Part shown: one piece after another, positions 10,036 to 21,280 of the stretch
How positions within the stretch are numbered: position 1 is the stretch's first letter
How the letters are laid out: every line of letters begins with the position of its first letter
DNA from: Uranotaenia lowii
Lineage: Eukaryota > Arthropoda > Insecta > Diptera > Culicidae
DNA: 64,000 nt
Direction: 5' to 3'
Assembly (NCBI RefSeq): GCF_029784155.1
Contig: NC_073692.1
Coordinates: 16,990,126-17,054,125 of the forward strand
Notes under the pieces: generated by a model
Seen by the model: the letters and a program-made list of their open reading frames with translations, nothing else
Databases searched by the model: none
Told to the model about the DNA's origin: nothing
Translations under genes and position numbers: made by a program

Positions 10036-10338
10036 GCCTTTCTAACAGAAAGGTTTGGTTATCGGTCGATTTGAGAGATCATTAATTATGGGTCTTAGAC
10101 ATACCTTTATAGGTACCTATCGACTCAGCTCGACGAGTTCTGTTGATGTCCGTAGATTTGTGTGTTCCATTTTAAAAATGTCTAGAACGTTTTTGCGAAA
10201 CTGGGCTGCACAATTAAAATGATTTTAGTCTCAAAAGAATGCATTTTTTTCCTACACAACCGTTTCAAAAACGAAAAAAAAAAACAAAATAGTTGAAACC
10301 GTTTTCTTTAGCAAATTCATATCATACTTATTATGGCA
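10036..10338 (+). repeat. Spacer module L, copy 2
   Basis: Full L from its opening hairpin to the base before the Helitron target. It retains the empty A|T Helitron site at 10338/10339. Confidence 0.88.
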
Positions 10339-10836
10339 TAAAAAAAAGTTGCTAGTGGCGCCTCGAAGCAGCAGCACCAGCAATCATTTAAAAATTGGAG
10401 ATAATCAAAATAAAAAAATTAAAACTTATTTGACTCGGGGAATAGAAACCAACAACCTTTATATCCCTAGTCGCAACAAGCGCTATCCAATAAGCCATCG
10501 GCACGCATGACTGAGAGCGGTTCAAACTCAAATAAATAAAAGGCATTACTAAGACGCACCGTGGTCTGGGCAGTTTCTCAGTCTGCTGGGGCAAATACGG
10601 CAACAGTGTTTACATCTTACACTTCTTGCTTTTCAATGCAGCAAATGGCGGATGGGCGTTATGCCGGCTGTCAACAAAATGCAGAGCCGTACAGAAAAGT
10701 GCGTTGGGGGGGAATTGATATGAAGATTTTATGACTCTCGTTTTTTTTTACCCGTGTTGAAGAATGAATTTATTTTTTTTTTCATTTCTACATACTCATA
10801 CATAATTAAGATTCAATTTCAGATGCAGAATTCAGA
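10339..10836 (+). repeat. Spacer module N, copy 2 (palindrome deleted)
   Basis: Like other N copies but lacking the 44-bp palindrome and its immediate flanks: GGGCGTT joins directly to ATGCCGGC at 10660/10661. The tRNA-like segment is retained on the minus strand. Confidence 0.88.
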
Positions 10837-11892
10837 TTCAGTTTTCAAATTCAGGATACAGGTTTAGGAATCAGAATTCAGGATTCAGAATTCAGATTTC
10901 AAAATTCAGATTCAGAACTCATATTCAGATTCAGAATTCAGATTCAGAATTCAGATTCAGAATTCAGATTCAGAATTCAGATTCAGAATTCAGATTCAGA
11001 ATTCAGATTCAGAATTCAGATTCAGAATTCAGATTCAGAATTCAGATTCAGAATTCAGATTCAGAATTCAGATTCAGAATTCAGATTCAGAATTCAGATT
11101 CAGAATTCAGATTCAGAATTCAGATTCAGAATTCAGATTCAGAATTAAGATTCAGAATTCAGATTCAGAATTCAGATTCAGAATTCAGATTCAGAATTCA
11201 GATTCAGAATTCAGATTCAGAATTCAGATTCAGAATTCAGATTCAGAATTCAGATTCAGAATTCAGATTCAGAATTCAGATTCAGAATTCAGATTCAGAA
11301 TTCAGATTCAGAATTCAGATTCAGAATTCAGATTCAGAATTCAGATTCAGAATTCAGATTCAGAATTCAGATTCAGAATTCAGATTCAGAATTCAGATTC
11401 AGAATTCAGATTCAGAATTCAGATTCAGAATTCAGATTCAGAATTCAGATTCAGAATTCAGATTCAGAATTCAGATTCAGAATTCAGATTCAGAATTCAG
11501 ATTCAGAATTCAGATTCAGAATTCAGATTCAGAATTCAGATTCAGAATTCAGATTCAGAATTCAGATTCAGAATTCAGATTCAGAATTCAGATTCAGAAT
11601 TCAGATTCAGAATTCAGATTCAGAATTCAGATTCAGAATTCAGATTCAGAATTCAGATTCAGAATTCAGATTCAGAATTCAGATTCAGAATTCAGATTCA
11701 GAATTCAGATTCAGAATTCAGATTCAGAATTCAGATTCAGAATTCAGATTCAGAATTCAGATTCAGAATTCAGATTCAGAATTCAGATTTAGAATTCAGA
11801 TTTAGAATTCAGATTTAGAATTCAGATTCAGAATTCAGATTCAGAATTCAGATTCAGAATTCAGATTCAGAATTCAAAATTCAGATTCAGAA
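10837..11892 (+). repeat. Minisatellite array 3a (CAG strand on +)
   Basis: Degenerate edge, then a regular array. Three consecutive CAGATTTAG variants (11787-11818) and a TTCAAAATTC variant (near 11873) mark its right end. It meets array 3b head-to-head at the palindromic point CAGAATTCTG (11888-11897). Confidence 0.97.
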
Positions 11893-12833
11893 TTCTGAAT
11901 CTGAATTCTGAATCTGAATTCTGAATCTGAATTCTGAATCTGAATTCTGAATCTGAATTCTGAATCTGAATTCTGAATCTGAATTCTGAATTCTGAATCT
12001 GAATTCTGAATCTGAATTCTGAATCTGAATTCTGAATCTGAATTCTGAATCTGAATTCGGAATCTGAATTCTGAATCTGAATTCTGAATCTGAATTCTGA
12101 ATCTGAATTCTGAATCTGAATTCTGAATCTGAATTCTGAATCTGAATTCTGAATCTGAATTCTGAATCTGAATTCTGAATCTGAATTCTGAATCTGAATT
12201 CTGAATCTGAATTCTGAATCTGAATTCTGAATCTGAATTCTGAATCTGAATTCTAAATCTGAATTTTGAATTCTGAATCTGAATTCTGAATCTGAATTCT
12301 GAATCTGAATTCTGAATCTGAATTCTGAATCTGAATTCTGAATCTGAATTCTGAATCTGAATTCTGAATCTGAATTCTGAATCTGAATTCTGAATCTGAA
12401 TTCTGAATCTGAATTCTGAATCTGAATTCTGAATCTGAATTCTGAATCTGAATTTGAATCTAAATTCTGAATCTGAATTCTGAATCTGAATTCTGAATCT
12501 GAATTCTGAATCTGAATTCTGAATCTGAATTCTGAATCTGAATTCTGAATCTGAATTCTGAATCTGAATTCTGAATTCTGAATCTGAATTCTGAATCTGA
12601 ATTCTGAATCTGAATTCTGAATCTGAATTCTGAATCTGAATTCTGAATCTGAATTCTGAATCTGAATTCTGAATCTGAATTCTGAATCTGAATTCTGAAT
12701 CTGAATTCTGAATCTGAATTCTGAATCTGAATTCTGAATCTGAATTCTGAATCTGAATTTTGAATTCTGAATTTTGAATTCTGAATCTGAATTCTGAATC
12801 TGAATTCTGAATCTGAATTCTGAATCTGAATTC
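11893..12833 (-). repeat. Minisatellite array 3b (reversed)
   Basis: Continues array 3a in the opposite orientation without losing phase. It contains TTTTGAATTC variants and the GAATTTGAATCTAAATTC variant of arrays 2 and 4. It ends directly at the left tip of PLE pair B. Confidence 0.97.
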
Positions 12834-12887
12834 CGAGGTGTATTTTTCGGCTTTCAGTCTTTTTAATTAGTGAAAACGACTATTTAT

Positions 12888-12932
12888 TTAACGTTCCAAC
12901 GTTTCAATCCATATAGGATCGTCATCAGGGAC
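12888..12932 (-). ncRNA. Hammerhead-like motif, PLE left arm B
   Basis: Reverse complement of the motif at 14741-14785, lying between the stop codon of the endonuclease frame and the element's 3' tip. Same reservations about stem I as for the copy at 9386-9430. Confidence 0.4.
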
Positions 12933-13228
12933 TGCAAAGTTTATTGTGTGTGAACTAAATTATCAAAAAATTCTTCACAAGATTATCTGATTCTTACCTA
13001 AAATGTGTCGTATTTCTTGTCAGGTTTGATTCGGCTGATCAGATAAAGCTGTCATTTGTTCTGTTACAATAATTTTTGTGATTAATTTTCGATTCTAGTG
13101 TTATGTAGTGTTATCTGACTTACTGTGTGAAAATTCGTACTTCCTCCTATATTTGGATTAAATTTTCACTGCTTCGATTTTTCACAGTCACCACTTTCCA
13201 CTGTTTGTTTTACTTTGATCTGGTTCAG

Positions 13229-13881
13229 CTAGTGTATGCTATTGTTTACAGGTTGTTGTTGGATTCGTGTTTCTGTGTTGGTGTTTTTATGTTTTGAGTT
13301 TATTTTTCTTTTTGTGTGTTGAAGTGTTTTAAAAATGTTTGCGTATGTTGAATGTATGTTTTCGGTGTCTTTTTTTAGGTTTATCGCGTGCTTTGTTGTT
13401 TTTATATGGCAGCTCTCCAGGATCAGCAATTTGTTCTCGTTGTCACACCTGTCGATGATATCCGCTTTATCTATGTCGAACAGGTGATCCATAGCTATTT
13501 CGTGCTCCAATAATGCTGTCTGTTGGCGAAGTTGTTGTATTGCGTAGTCCTGTTTTGTGTATCCGATGTTCCATAGGCGCTTGAGTTCGTTAGTTTGAGT
13601 CCTGTGCTGTGAGATTCGTTGTTTTAATTTTCTCGTAGTACATCCTATGTAGCATGCTTCGCAGTTTTCTGCTTCCTGTGTTTCATCTGTTTTCCAATAT
13701 CCTTTGCATGTTATTTTGTATATGACGTTTGTTTGTTCATCGTGCGGCGTTTTGTCTTTTATGATCGGAAAAAGACACCCAATTGTTTTTACTTGTTTAC
13801 TTGCTGTTCGTATATCAGCATATTCCGAACGCAATGTTTTGGTTATGTTGGCGGTAAGACCATCTATATTTGTGAGCGAAG
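13229..13881 (-). pseudogene. PLE GIY-YIG endonuclease fragment, left arm B
   Basis: 5'-truncated coding fragment with no internal stop. The linker KTIGCLFPIIKDKTP, VIYKI, CEACYIG, TTRKLKQR and LESCHI are all present, ending at a stop at 13229-13231. It includes the 28 residues encoded by the palindrome spacer (LTNIDGLTANITKTL...), the furthest-upstream PLE sequence in the window and part of the RT thumb/linker. No RT catalytic domain remains. Confidence 0.85.
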
Positions 13882-14444
13882 TAAAAACAATTGGGTGTCT
13901 TTTTCCGATCATAAAAGACAAAACGCCGCACGATGAACAAACAAACGTCATATACAAAATAACATGCAAAGGACATTGGAAAACAGATGAAACACAGGAA
14001 GCAGAAAACTGCGAAGCATGCTACATAGGATGTACTACGAGAAAATTAAAACAACGAATCTCACAACACAGGACTCAAACTAACGAACTCAAGCGCCTAT
14101 GGAACATCGGATACACAAAACAGGACTACGCAATACAACAACTTCGCCAACAGACAGCATTATTGGAGCACGAAATAGCTATGGATCACCTGTTCGACAT
14201 AGATAAAGCGGATATCATCGACAGGTGTGACAACGAGAACAAATTGCTGATCCTGGAGAGCTGCCATATAAAAACAACAAAGCACGCGATAAACCTAAAA
14301 AAAGACACCGAAAACATACATTCAACATACGCAAACATTTTTAAAACACTTCAACACACAAAAAAAAAAATAAACTCAAAACATAAAAACACCAACACAG
14401 AAACACGAATCCAACAACAACCTGTAAACAATAGCATACACTAG
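13882..14444 (+). pseudogene. PLE GIY-YIG endonuclease fragment, right arm B
   Basis: Uninterrupted frame from the palindrome switch to a TAG at 14442-14444, with the full GIY-YIG set and Cys (not stop) in CDNENK. One Arg-to-Lys change (TKKKINSK) distinguishes it from the other arms. The apparent ATG at 13704 lies in antisense sequence of the left arm and is not a natural start. Confidence 0.85.
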
Positions 14445-14740
14445 CTGAACCAGATCAAAGTAAAACAAACAGTGGAAAGTGGTGACTGTGAAAAATCGAA
14501 GCAGTGAAAATTTAATCCAAATATAGGAGGAAGTACGAATTTTCACACAGTAAGTCAGATAACACTACATAACACTAGAATCGAAAATTAATCACAAAAA
14601 TTATTGTAACAGAACAAATGACAGCTTTATCTGATCAGCCGAATCAAACCTGACAAGAAATACGACACATTTTAGGTAAGAATCAGATAATCTTGTGAAG
14701 AATTTTTTGATAATTTAGTTCACACACAATAAACTTTGCA

Positions 14741-14785
14741 GTCCCTGATGACGATCCTATATGGATTGAAACGTTGGAACGTTAA
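14741..14785 (+). ncRNA. Hammerhead-like motif, PLE right arm B
   Basis: CTGATGA at 14745-14751, then the GATCC/GGATT stem and GAAAC, matching the copy in pair A. It sits about 55 bases before the element's 3' tip. Confidence 0.4.
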
Positions 14786-14867
14786 ATAAATAGTCGTTTT
14801 CACTAATTAAAAAGACTGAAAGCCGAAAAATACACCTCGAAATTCAAGTAACAGTCGTTAAAAATAT

Positions 14868-14974
14868 CATTCAGAATCTGAATTCTGAATCTGAATTCTG
14901 AATCTGAATTCTGAATCTGAATTCTGAATCTGAATTTGAATCTAAATTCTGAATCTGAATTCTGAATCTGAATT
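14868..14974 (-). repeat. Minisatellite array 4 (short, reversed)
   Basis: Counterpart of array 2 in the ~5.36-kb duplication; it differs by a small change in unit number and shares the GAATTTGAATCTAAATTC variant. Confidence 0.95.
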
Positions 14975-15403
14975 CTTAATCTTGTAAATCTCATTTTCAT
15001 TTGCTGGAATATGATTGTTTTGCATCACGCGTTTGTCAACATTAAAATTCCTTTCATCCGAAATTTTTTTTTAGGATTTCGGATTTTACAACTTTTAGTA
15101 GTATGGTTTTACCCCTAAAAGTATGCAGCACCCTTAATTTCAGAAAAATTGTGAAAAAAAGTTTTCACAAAACAAAATCGTGTTTTCATGCGTAATGATC
15201 TTTAAGTCATCGCAAATTTATCAAAAACTGTGAAAATTAGTATTCTTGGAGAAACAATTTCAGAATTGAAAATTGATAAAGGTGGGAAGAAAAGTGAGGA
15301 GAATATTTAAGGATGATGAAAAGAGCGAAAGAACATTTTTGCAAGGAAAATTTGTTAACGTACACCATACTTTACCTCACCACATCCATCTTCATCAATT
15401 TTT
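14975..15403 (+). repeat. Spacer module K, copy 2 (recombinant with L)
   Basis: Near-identical to 9609-10035, including the K/L joint. Distance to that copy is ~5366 bp. Confidence 0.88.
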
Positions 15404-15707
15404 GCCTTTCTAACAGAAAGGTTTGGTTATCGGTCGATTTGAGAGATCATTAATTATGGGTCTTAGACATACCTTTATAGGTACCTATCGACTCAGCTCG
15501 ACGAGTTCTGTTGATGTCCGTAGATTTGTGTGTTCCATTTTAAAAATGTCTAGAACGTTTTTGCGAAACTGGGCTGCACAATTAAAATGATTTTAGTCTC
15601 AAAAGAATGCATTTTTTTTCCTACACAACCGTATCAAAAACGAAAAAAAAAAACAAAATAGTTGAAACCGTTTTCTTTAGCAAATTCATATCATACTTAT
15701 TATGGCA
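15404..15707 (+). repeat. Spacer module L, copy 3
   Basis: Full L with the empty Helitron A|T site at 15707/15708. One base differs from copy 2 in the A-rich stretch (CCGTATC for CCGTTTC). Confidence 0.88.
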
Positions 15708-16254
15708 TAAAAAAAAGTTGCTAGTGGCGCCTCGAAGCAGCAGCACCAGCAATCATTTAAAAATTGGAGATAATCAAAATAAAAAAATTAAAACTTATTT
15801 GACTCGGGAATAGAACCAACAACCTTTATATCCCTAGTCGCAACAAGCGCTATCCAATAAGCCATTGGCACGCATGACTGAGAGCGGTTCAAACTCAAAT
15901 AAATAAAAGGCATTACTAAGACGCACCGTGGTCTGGGCAGTTTCTCAGTCTGCTGGGGCAAATACGGCAACAGTGTTTACATCTTACACTTCTTGCTTTT
16001 CAATGCAGCAAATGGCGGATGGGCGTTTCCTTCTGAGTCCGCCATGCCTATAGACACTATAATTTCATATATGAAATTATAGTGTCTATAGCCATGCCGG
16101 CTGTCAACAAAATGCAGAGCCGTACAGAAAAGTGCGTTGGGGGGGAATTGATATGAAGATTTTATGACTCTCGTTTTTTTTTACCCGTGTTGAAGAATGA
16201 ATTTATTTTTTTTTTTCATTTCTACATACTCATACATAATTTAGATTCAATTTC
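15708..16254 (+). repeat. Spacer module N, copy 3
   Basis: Retains the palindrome that its duplicate at 10339-10836 has lost, so the loss happened after or during the ~5.36-kb duplication. The minus-strand tRNA-like segment is present. Confidence 0.88.
16048..16091. repeat. Perfect 44-bp palindrome
   Basis: 22-bp arms with no mismatch and no spacer (CTATAGACAC to GTGTCTATAG). A perfect copy is also at 44129-44172. Confidence 0.97.
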
Positions 16255-18050
16255 AGATGCAGAATTCAGATTCAGTTTTCAAATTCAGGATACAGGTTTA
16301 GGAATCAGAATTCAGGATTCAGAATTCAGATTTCAAAATTCAGATTCAGAACTCATATTCAGATTCAGAATTCAGATTCAGAATTCAGATTCAGAATTCA
16401 GATTCAGAATTCAGATTCAGAATTCAGATTCAGAATTCAGATTCAGAATTCAGATTCAGAATTCAGATTCAGAATTCAGATTCAGAATTCAGATTCAGAA
16501 TTCAGATTCAGAATTCAGATTCAGAATTCAGATTCAGAATTCAGATTCAGAATTCAGATTCAGAATTCAGATTCAGAATTCAGATTCAGAATTCAGATTC
16601 AGAATTCTGATTCAGAATTCTGATTCAGAATTCTGATTCAGAATTCAGATTCAGAATTCAGATTCAGAATTCAGATTCAGAATTCAGATTCAGAATTCAG
16701 ATTCAGAATTCAGATTCAGAATTCAGATTCAGAATTCAGATTCAGAATTCAGATTCAGAATTCAGATTCAGAATTCAGATTCAGAATTCAGATTCAGAAT
16801 TCAGATTCAGAATTCTGATTCAGAATTCAGATTCAGAATTCAGATTCAGAATTCAGATTCAGAATTCAGATTCAGAATTCAGATTCAGAATTCAGATTCA
16901 GAATTCAGATTCAGAATTCAGATTCAGAATTCAGATTCAGAATTCAGATTCAGAATTCAGATTCAGAATTCAGATTCAGAATTCAGATTCAGAATTCAGA
17001 TTCAGAATTCAGATTCAGAATTCAGATTCAGAATTCAGATTCAGAATTCAGATTCAGAATTCAGATTCAGAATTCAGATTCAGAATTCAGATTCAGAATT
17101 CAGATTCAGAATTCAGATTCAGAATTCAGATTCAGAATTCAGATTCAGAATTCAGATTCAGAATTCAGATTCAGAATTCAGATTCAGAATTCAGATTCAG
17201 AATTCAGATTCAGAATTCAGATTCAGAATTCAGATTCAGAATTCAGATTCAGAATTCAGATTCAGAATTCAGATTCAGAATTCAGATTCAGAATTCAGAT
17301 TCAGAATTCAGATTCAGAATTCAGATTCAGAATTCAGATTCAGAATTCAGATTCAGAATTCAGATTCAGAATTCAGATTCAGAATTCAGATTCAGAATTC
17401 AGATTCAGAATTCAGATTCAGAATTCAGATTCAGAATTCAGATTCAGAATTCAGATTCAGAATTCAGATTCAGAATTCAGATTCAGAATTCAGATTCAGA
17501 ATTCAGATTCAGAATTCAGATTCAGAATTCAGATTCAGAATTCAGATTCAGAATTCAGATTCAGAATTCAGATTCAGAATTCAGATTCAGAATTCAGATT
17601 CAGAATTCAGATTCAGAATTCAGATTCAGAATTCAGATTCAGAATTCAGATTCAGAATTCAGATTCAGAATTCAGATTCAGAATTCAGATTCAGAATTCA
17701 GATTCAGAATTCAGATTCAGAATTCAGATTCAGAATTCAGATTCAGAATTCAGATTCAGAATTCAGATTCAGAATTCAGATTCAGAATTCAGATTCAGAA
17801 TTCAGATTCAGAATTCAGATTCAGGATTCAGATTCAGAATTCAGATTCAGAATTCAGATTCAGAATTCAGATTCAGAATTCAGATTCAGAATTCAGATTC
17901 AGAATTCAGATTCAGAATTCAGATTCAGAATTCAGATTCAGAATTCAGATTCAGAATTCAGATTCAGAATTCAGATTCAGAATTCAAAATTCAGATTCAG
18001 AATTCAGATTCAGAATTCAGATTCAGAATTCAGATTCAGAATTCAGATTC
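16255..18050 (+). repeat. Minisatellite array 5 (CAG strand on +)
   Basis: Degenerate edge, then regular units. A run of three units with CTG in place of CAG lies at 16607-16635, with another near 16815. A TTCAAAATTC variant lies near 17985. It ends abruptly at the first T519 copy. Confidence 0.97.
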
Positions 18051-18569
18051 TGAAATTAATTTTTACGGCCTTATCGGTGAAAGTTATGTTCTCATAGTGA
18101 GAACATTTCAAGAATTGAAAATTATAGATGGATAGAAGAAGATTAGAAGAAAATTATAGGTGTTGAAATGAGCGGGTAGAATTTTTTAAGAAGCATTTTC
18201 ACCACATACTTAACTTTTGTTCAATCACGGATCAACTATTTTGAAATGTTAGAATCGGACAGGGTTGAGTCTAACACAACACAATAGTTGATCTTGCGTG
18301 GTTCGCACCGCGAAACTTGCAGTGCGAACGAACAAAAGGAAAGCATGTGGTCGCTCTGAAAAGCTCCCGTAAACAGTACAACAGTTCTATCGACGTCAGA
18401 CTTGTACCGGTTGTTATCTTTGCGAGCGATCCAATCGGGTTTGATTGTTTTCGCTTCGGTCGATAGGGTGGTACAGACTGGCTATCGATGCAAAGAACAA
18501 CGTTTTTGATTTTTTTATTAGCCAAATTTTAATTTTATTAATTAAGATTAATCACCGTGATTTATGTTT
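18051..18569. repeat. 519-bp tandem unit T519, copy 1
   Basis: First of three head-to-tail copies with a period of exactly 519 bp. It contains a perfect 8-bp-stem hairpin GTTCGCAC...GTGCGAAC (18301-18329). The first ~200 bases resemble K and K' (CGGTGAAA..., GAATTGAAAATT..., GATGG, GAGCG, CACCATACTTAAC-like), suggesting distant common origin. No convincing ORF. Confidence 0.95.
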
Positions 18570-19088
18570 TGAAATTAATTTTTACGGCCTTATCGGTGAA
18601 AGTTATGTTCTCATAGTGAGAACATTTCAAGAATTGAAAATTATAGATGGATAGAAGAAGATTAGAAGAAAATTATAGGTGTTGAAATGAGCGGGTAGAA
18701 TTTTTTAAGAAGCATTTTCACCACATACTTAACTTTTGTTCAATCACGGATCAACTATTTTGAAATGTTAGAATCGGACAGGGTTGAGTCTAACACAACA
18801 CAATAGTTGATCTTGCGTGGTTCGCACCGCGAAACTTGCAGTGCGAACGAACAAAAGGAAAGCATGTGGTCGCTCTGAAAAGCTCCCGTAAACAGTACAA
18901 CAGTTCTATCGACGTCAGACTTGTACCGGTTGTTATCTTTGCGAGCGATCCAATCGGGTTTGATTGTTTTCGCTTCGGTCGATAGGGTGGTACAGACTGG
19001 CTATCGATGCAAAGAACAACGTTTTTGATTTTTTTATTAGCCAAATTTTAATTTTATTAATTAAGATTAATCACCGTGATTTATGTTT
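18570..19088. repeat. 519-bp tandem unit T519, copy 2
   Basis: Essentially identical to copy 1, implying very recent duplication. The 84-codon and 69-codon frames it contains are repeated by copying and show no coding character. Confidence 0.95.
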
Positions 19089-19409
19089 TGAAATTAATTT
19101 TTACGGCCTTATCGGTGAAAGTTATGTTCTCATAGTGAGAACATTTCAAGAATTGAAAATTATAGATGGATAGAAGAAGATTAGAAGAAAATTATAGGTG
19201 TTGAAATGAGCGGGTAGAATTTTTTAAGAAGCATTTTCACCACATACTTAACTTTTGTTCAATCACGGATCAACTATTTTGAAATGTTAGAATCGGACAG
19301 GGTTGAGTCTAACACAACACAATAGTTGATCTTGCGTGGTTCGCACCGCGAAACTTGCAGTGCGAACGAACAAAAGGAAAGCATGTGGTCGCTCTGAAAA
19401 GCTCCCGTA
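19089..19409. repeat. 519-bp tandem unit T519, copy 3 (truncated)
   Basis: Runs 321 bp and stops at GCTCCCGTA, where a reversed minisatellite begins. The block of three copies therefore sits at a point where array orientation switches. Confidence 0.95.
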
Positions 19410-20712
19410 TTCTGAATCTGAATTCTGAATCTGAATTCTGAATCTGAATTCTGAATCTGAATTCTAAATCTGAATTCTAAATCTGAATTCTAAATCTGAA
19501 TTCTGAATCTGAATTCTGAATCTGAATTCTGAATCTGAATTCTGAATCTGAATTCTGAATCTGAATTCTGAATCTGAATTCTGAATCTGAATTCTGAATT
19601 CTGAATCTGAATTCTGAATCTGAATTCTGAATCTGAATTCTGAATCTGAATTCTGAATCTGAATTCTGAATCTGAATTCTGAATCTGAATTCTGAATCTG
19701 AATTCTGAATCTGAATTCTGAATCTGAATTCTGAATCTGAATTCTGAATCTGAATCTGAATTCTGAATCTGAATTCTGAATCTGAATTCTGAATCTGAAT
19801 TCTGGATCTGAATTCTGAATCTGAATTCTGAATCTGAATTCTGAATCTGAATTCTGAATCTGAATTCTGAATCTGAATTCTGAATCTGAATTCTGAATCT
19901 GAATTCTGAATCTGAATTCTGAATCTGAATTCTGAATCTGAATTCTGAATCTGAATTCTGAATCTGAATTCTGAATCTGAATTCTGAATCTGAATTCTGA
20001 ATCTGAATTCTGAATCTGAATTCTGAATCTGAATTCTGAATCTGAATTCTGAATCTGAATTCTGAATCTGAATTCTGAATCTGAATTCTGAATCTGAATT
20101 CTGAATCTGAATTCTGAATCTGAATTCTGAATCTGAATTCTGAATCTGAATTCTGAATCTGAATTCTGAATCTGAATTCTGAATCTGAATTCTGAATCTG
20201 AATTCTGAATCTGAATTCTGAATCTGAATTCTGAATCTGAATTCTGAATCTGAATTCTGAATCTGAATTCTGAATCTGAATTCTGAATCTGAATTCTGAA
20301 TCTGAATTCTGAATCTGAATTCTGAATCTGAATTCTGAATCTGAATTCTGAATCTGAATTCTGAATCTGAATTCTGAATCTGAATTCTGAATCTGAATTC
20401 TGAATCTGAATTCTGAATCTGAATTCTGAATCTGAATTCTGAATCTGAATTCTGAATCTGAATTCTGAATCTGAATTCTGAATCTGAATTCTGAATCTGA
20501 ATTCTGAATCTGAATTCTGAATCTGAATTCTGAATCTGAATTCTGAATCTGAATTCTGAATCTGAATTCTGAATCTGAATTCTGAATCTTAATTCTGAAT
20601 CTGAATTCTGAATCTGAATTCTGAATCTGAATTCTGAATCTGAATTCTGAATCTGAATTCTGAATCTGAATTCTGAATCTGAATTCTGAATCTGAATTCT
20701 GAATCTGAATTC
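19410..20712 (-). repeat. Minisatellite array 6 (reversed)
   Basis: Starts with three CTAAATCTG variants (19464-19500), the complement of the three CAGATTTAG variants at 11787-11818. Single variants are at 19805 and 20589. Confidence 0.97.
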
Positions 20713-21280
20713 TAAGATAAGTTAACCACCGTTAATTAATTTTGTAAATTTATTTTTCGGCATATCGGTGAAAAGTAGTTATGAAATTGATAAAGATGGA
20801 TAGAGAAGTGAGAAGAAAATTTACAGATGTTGAAAAGAGCGAAAGAGCATTTTTGCGAGGAAACTTATTAACGTACACCATACTTTACCCTGCAACATTT
20901 CATTATTTAGGAGAAGTAGTACCGGGATAGAGGTGGCACTACCTTAACCTATACAATGAAATCTGGTTGGTCCGAAGTCTACATGTGGTGAACACGTATA
21001 CTCCGGACGGGCCCGTCCGGAGTATACGAGTTCACCACATGTAGACTTCGGACCAACCAGATTTCATTGTATAGGTTAAGGTAGTGCCACCTCTATCCCG
21101 GTACTACTTCTCCTAAATAATGAAATGTTGCAGGGTAAAGTATGGTGTACGTTAATAAGTTTCCTCGCAAAAATGCTCTTTCGCTCTTTTCAACATCTGT
21201 AAATTTTCTTCTCACTTCTCTATCCATCTTTATCAATTTCATAACTACTTTTCACCGATATGCCGAAAAATAAATTTACA
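20713..21280. repeat. Spacer module K', copy 1, with 538-bp perfect-centre palindrome
   Basis: 20743-21011 and 21012-21280 are reverse complements with no central spacer (centre GACGGG|CCCGTC), 269 bp per arm and one mismatch noticed near the centre. Only ~30 bases at the left (AAGATAAGTTAACC...) lie outside. Each arm aligns with part of K (TGAAAAGAGCGAAAGA, AACGTACACCATACTTTACC). No ORF. It is either a foldback element or a spacer turned into a palindrome by replication fold-back. Confidence 0.95.

Larger units (their letters stand above)
12834..14839. mobile_element. Penelope-like element, inverted pair B
   Basis: A larger version of pair A: arms 12834-13794 (minus) and 13879-14839 (plus), 961 bp each and in perfect register, with the same 84-bp spacer (13795-13878). 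Both arms keep the whole 3' region, including the hammerhead-like motif and the terminal CCGAAAAATACACCTCG. The identical spacer shows that pairs A and B are copies of a single inversion event. The ~5.36-kb direct duplication that carries them includes the following K-L-N-array segment. Confidence 0.9.

Noticed and set aside
18271..18525. 84-codon and 69-codon frames repeated in T519
   Set aside because: Identical because the 519-bp unit was copied; opposite-strand overlap and no recognisable domain.
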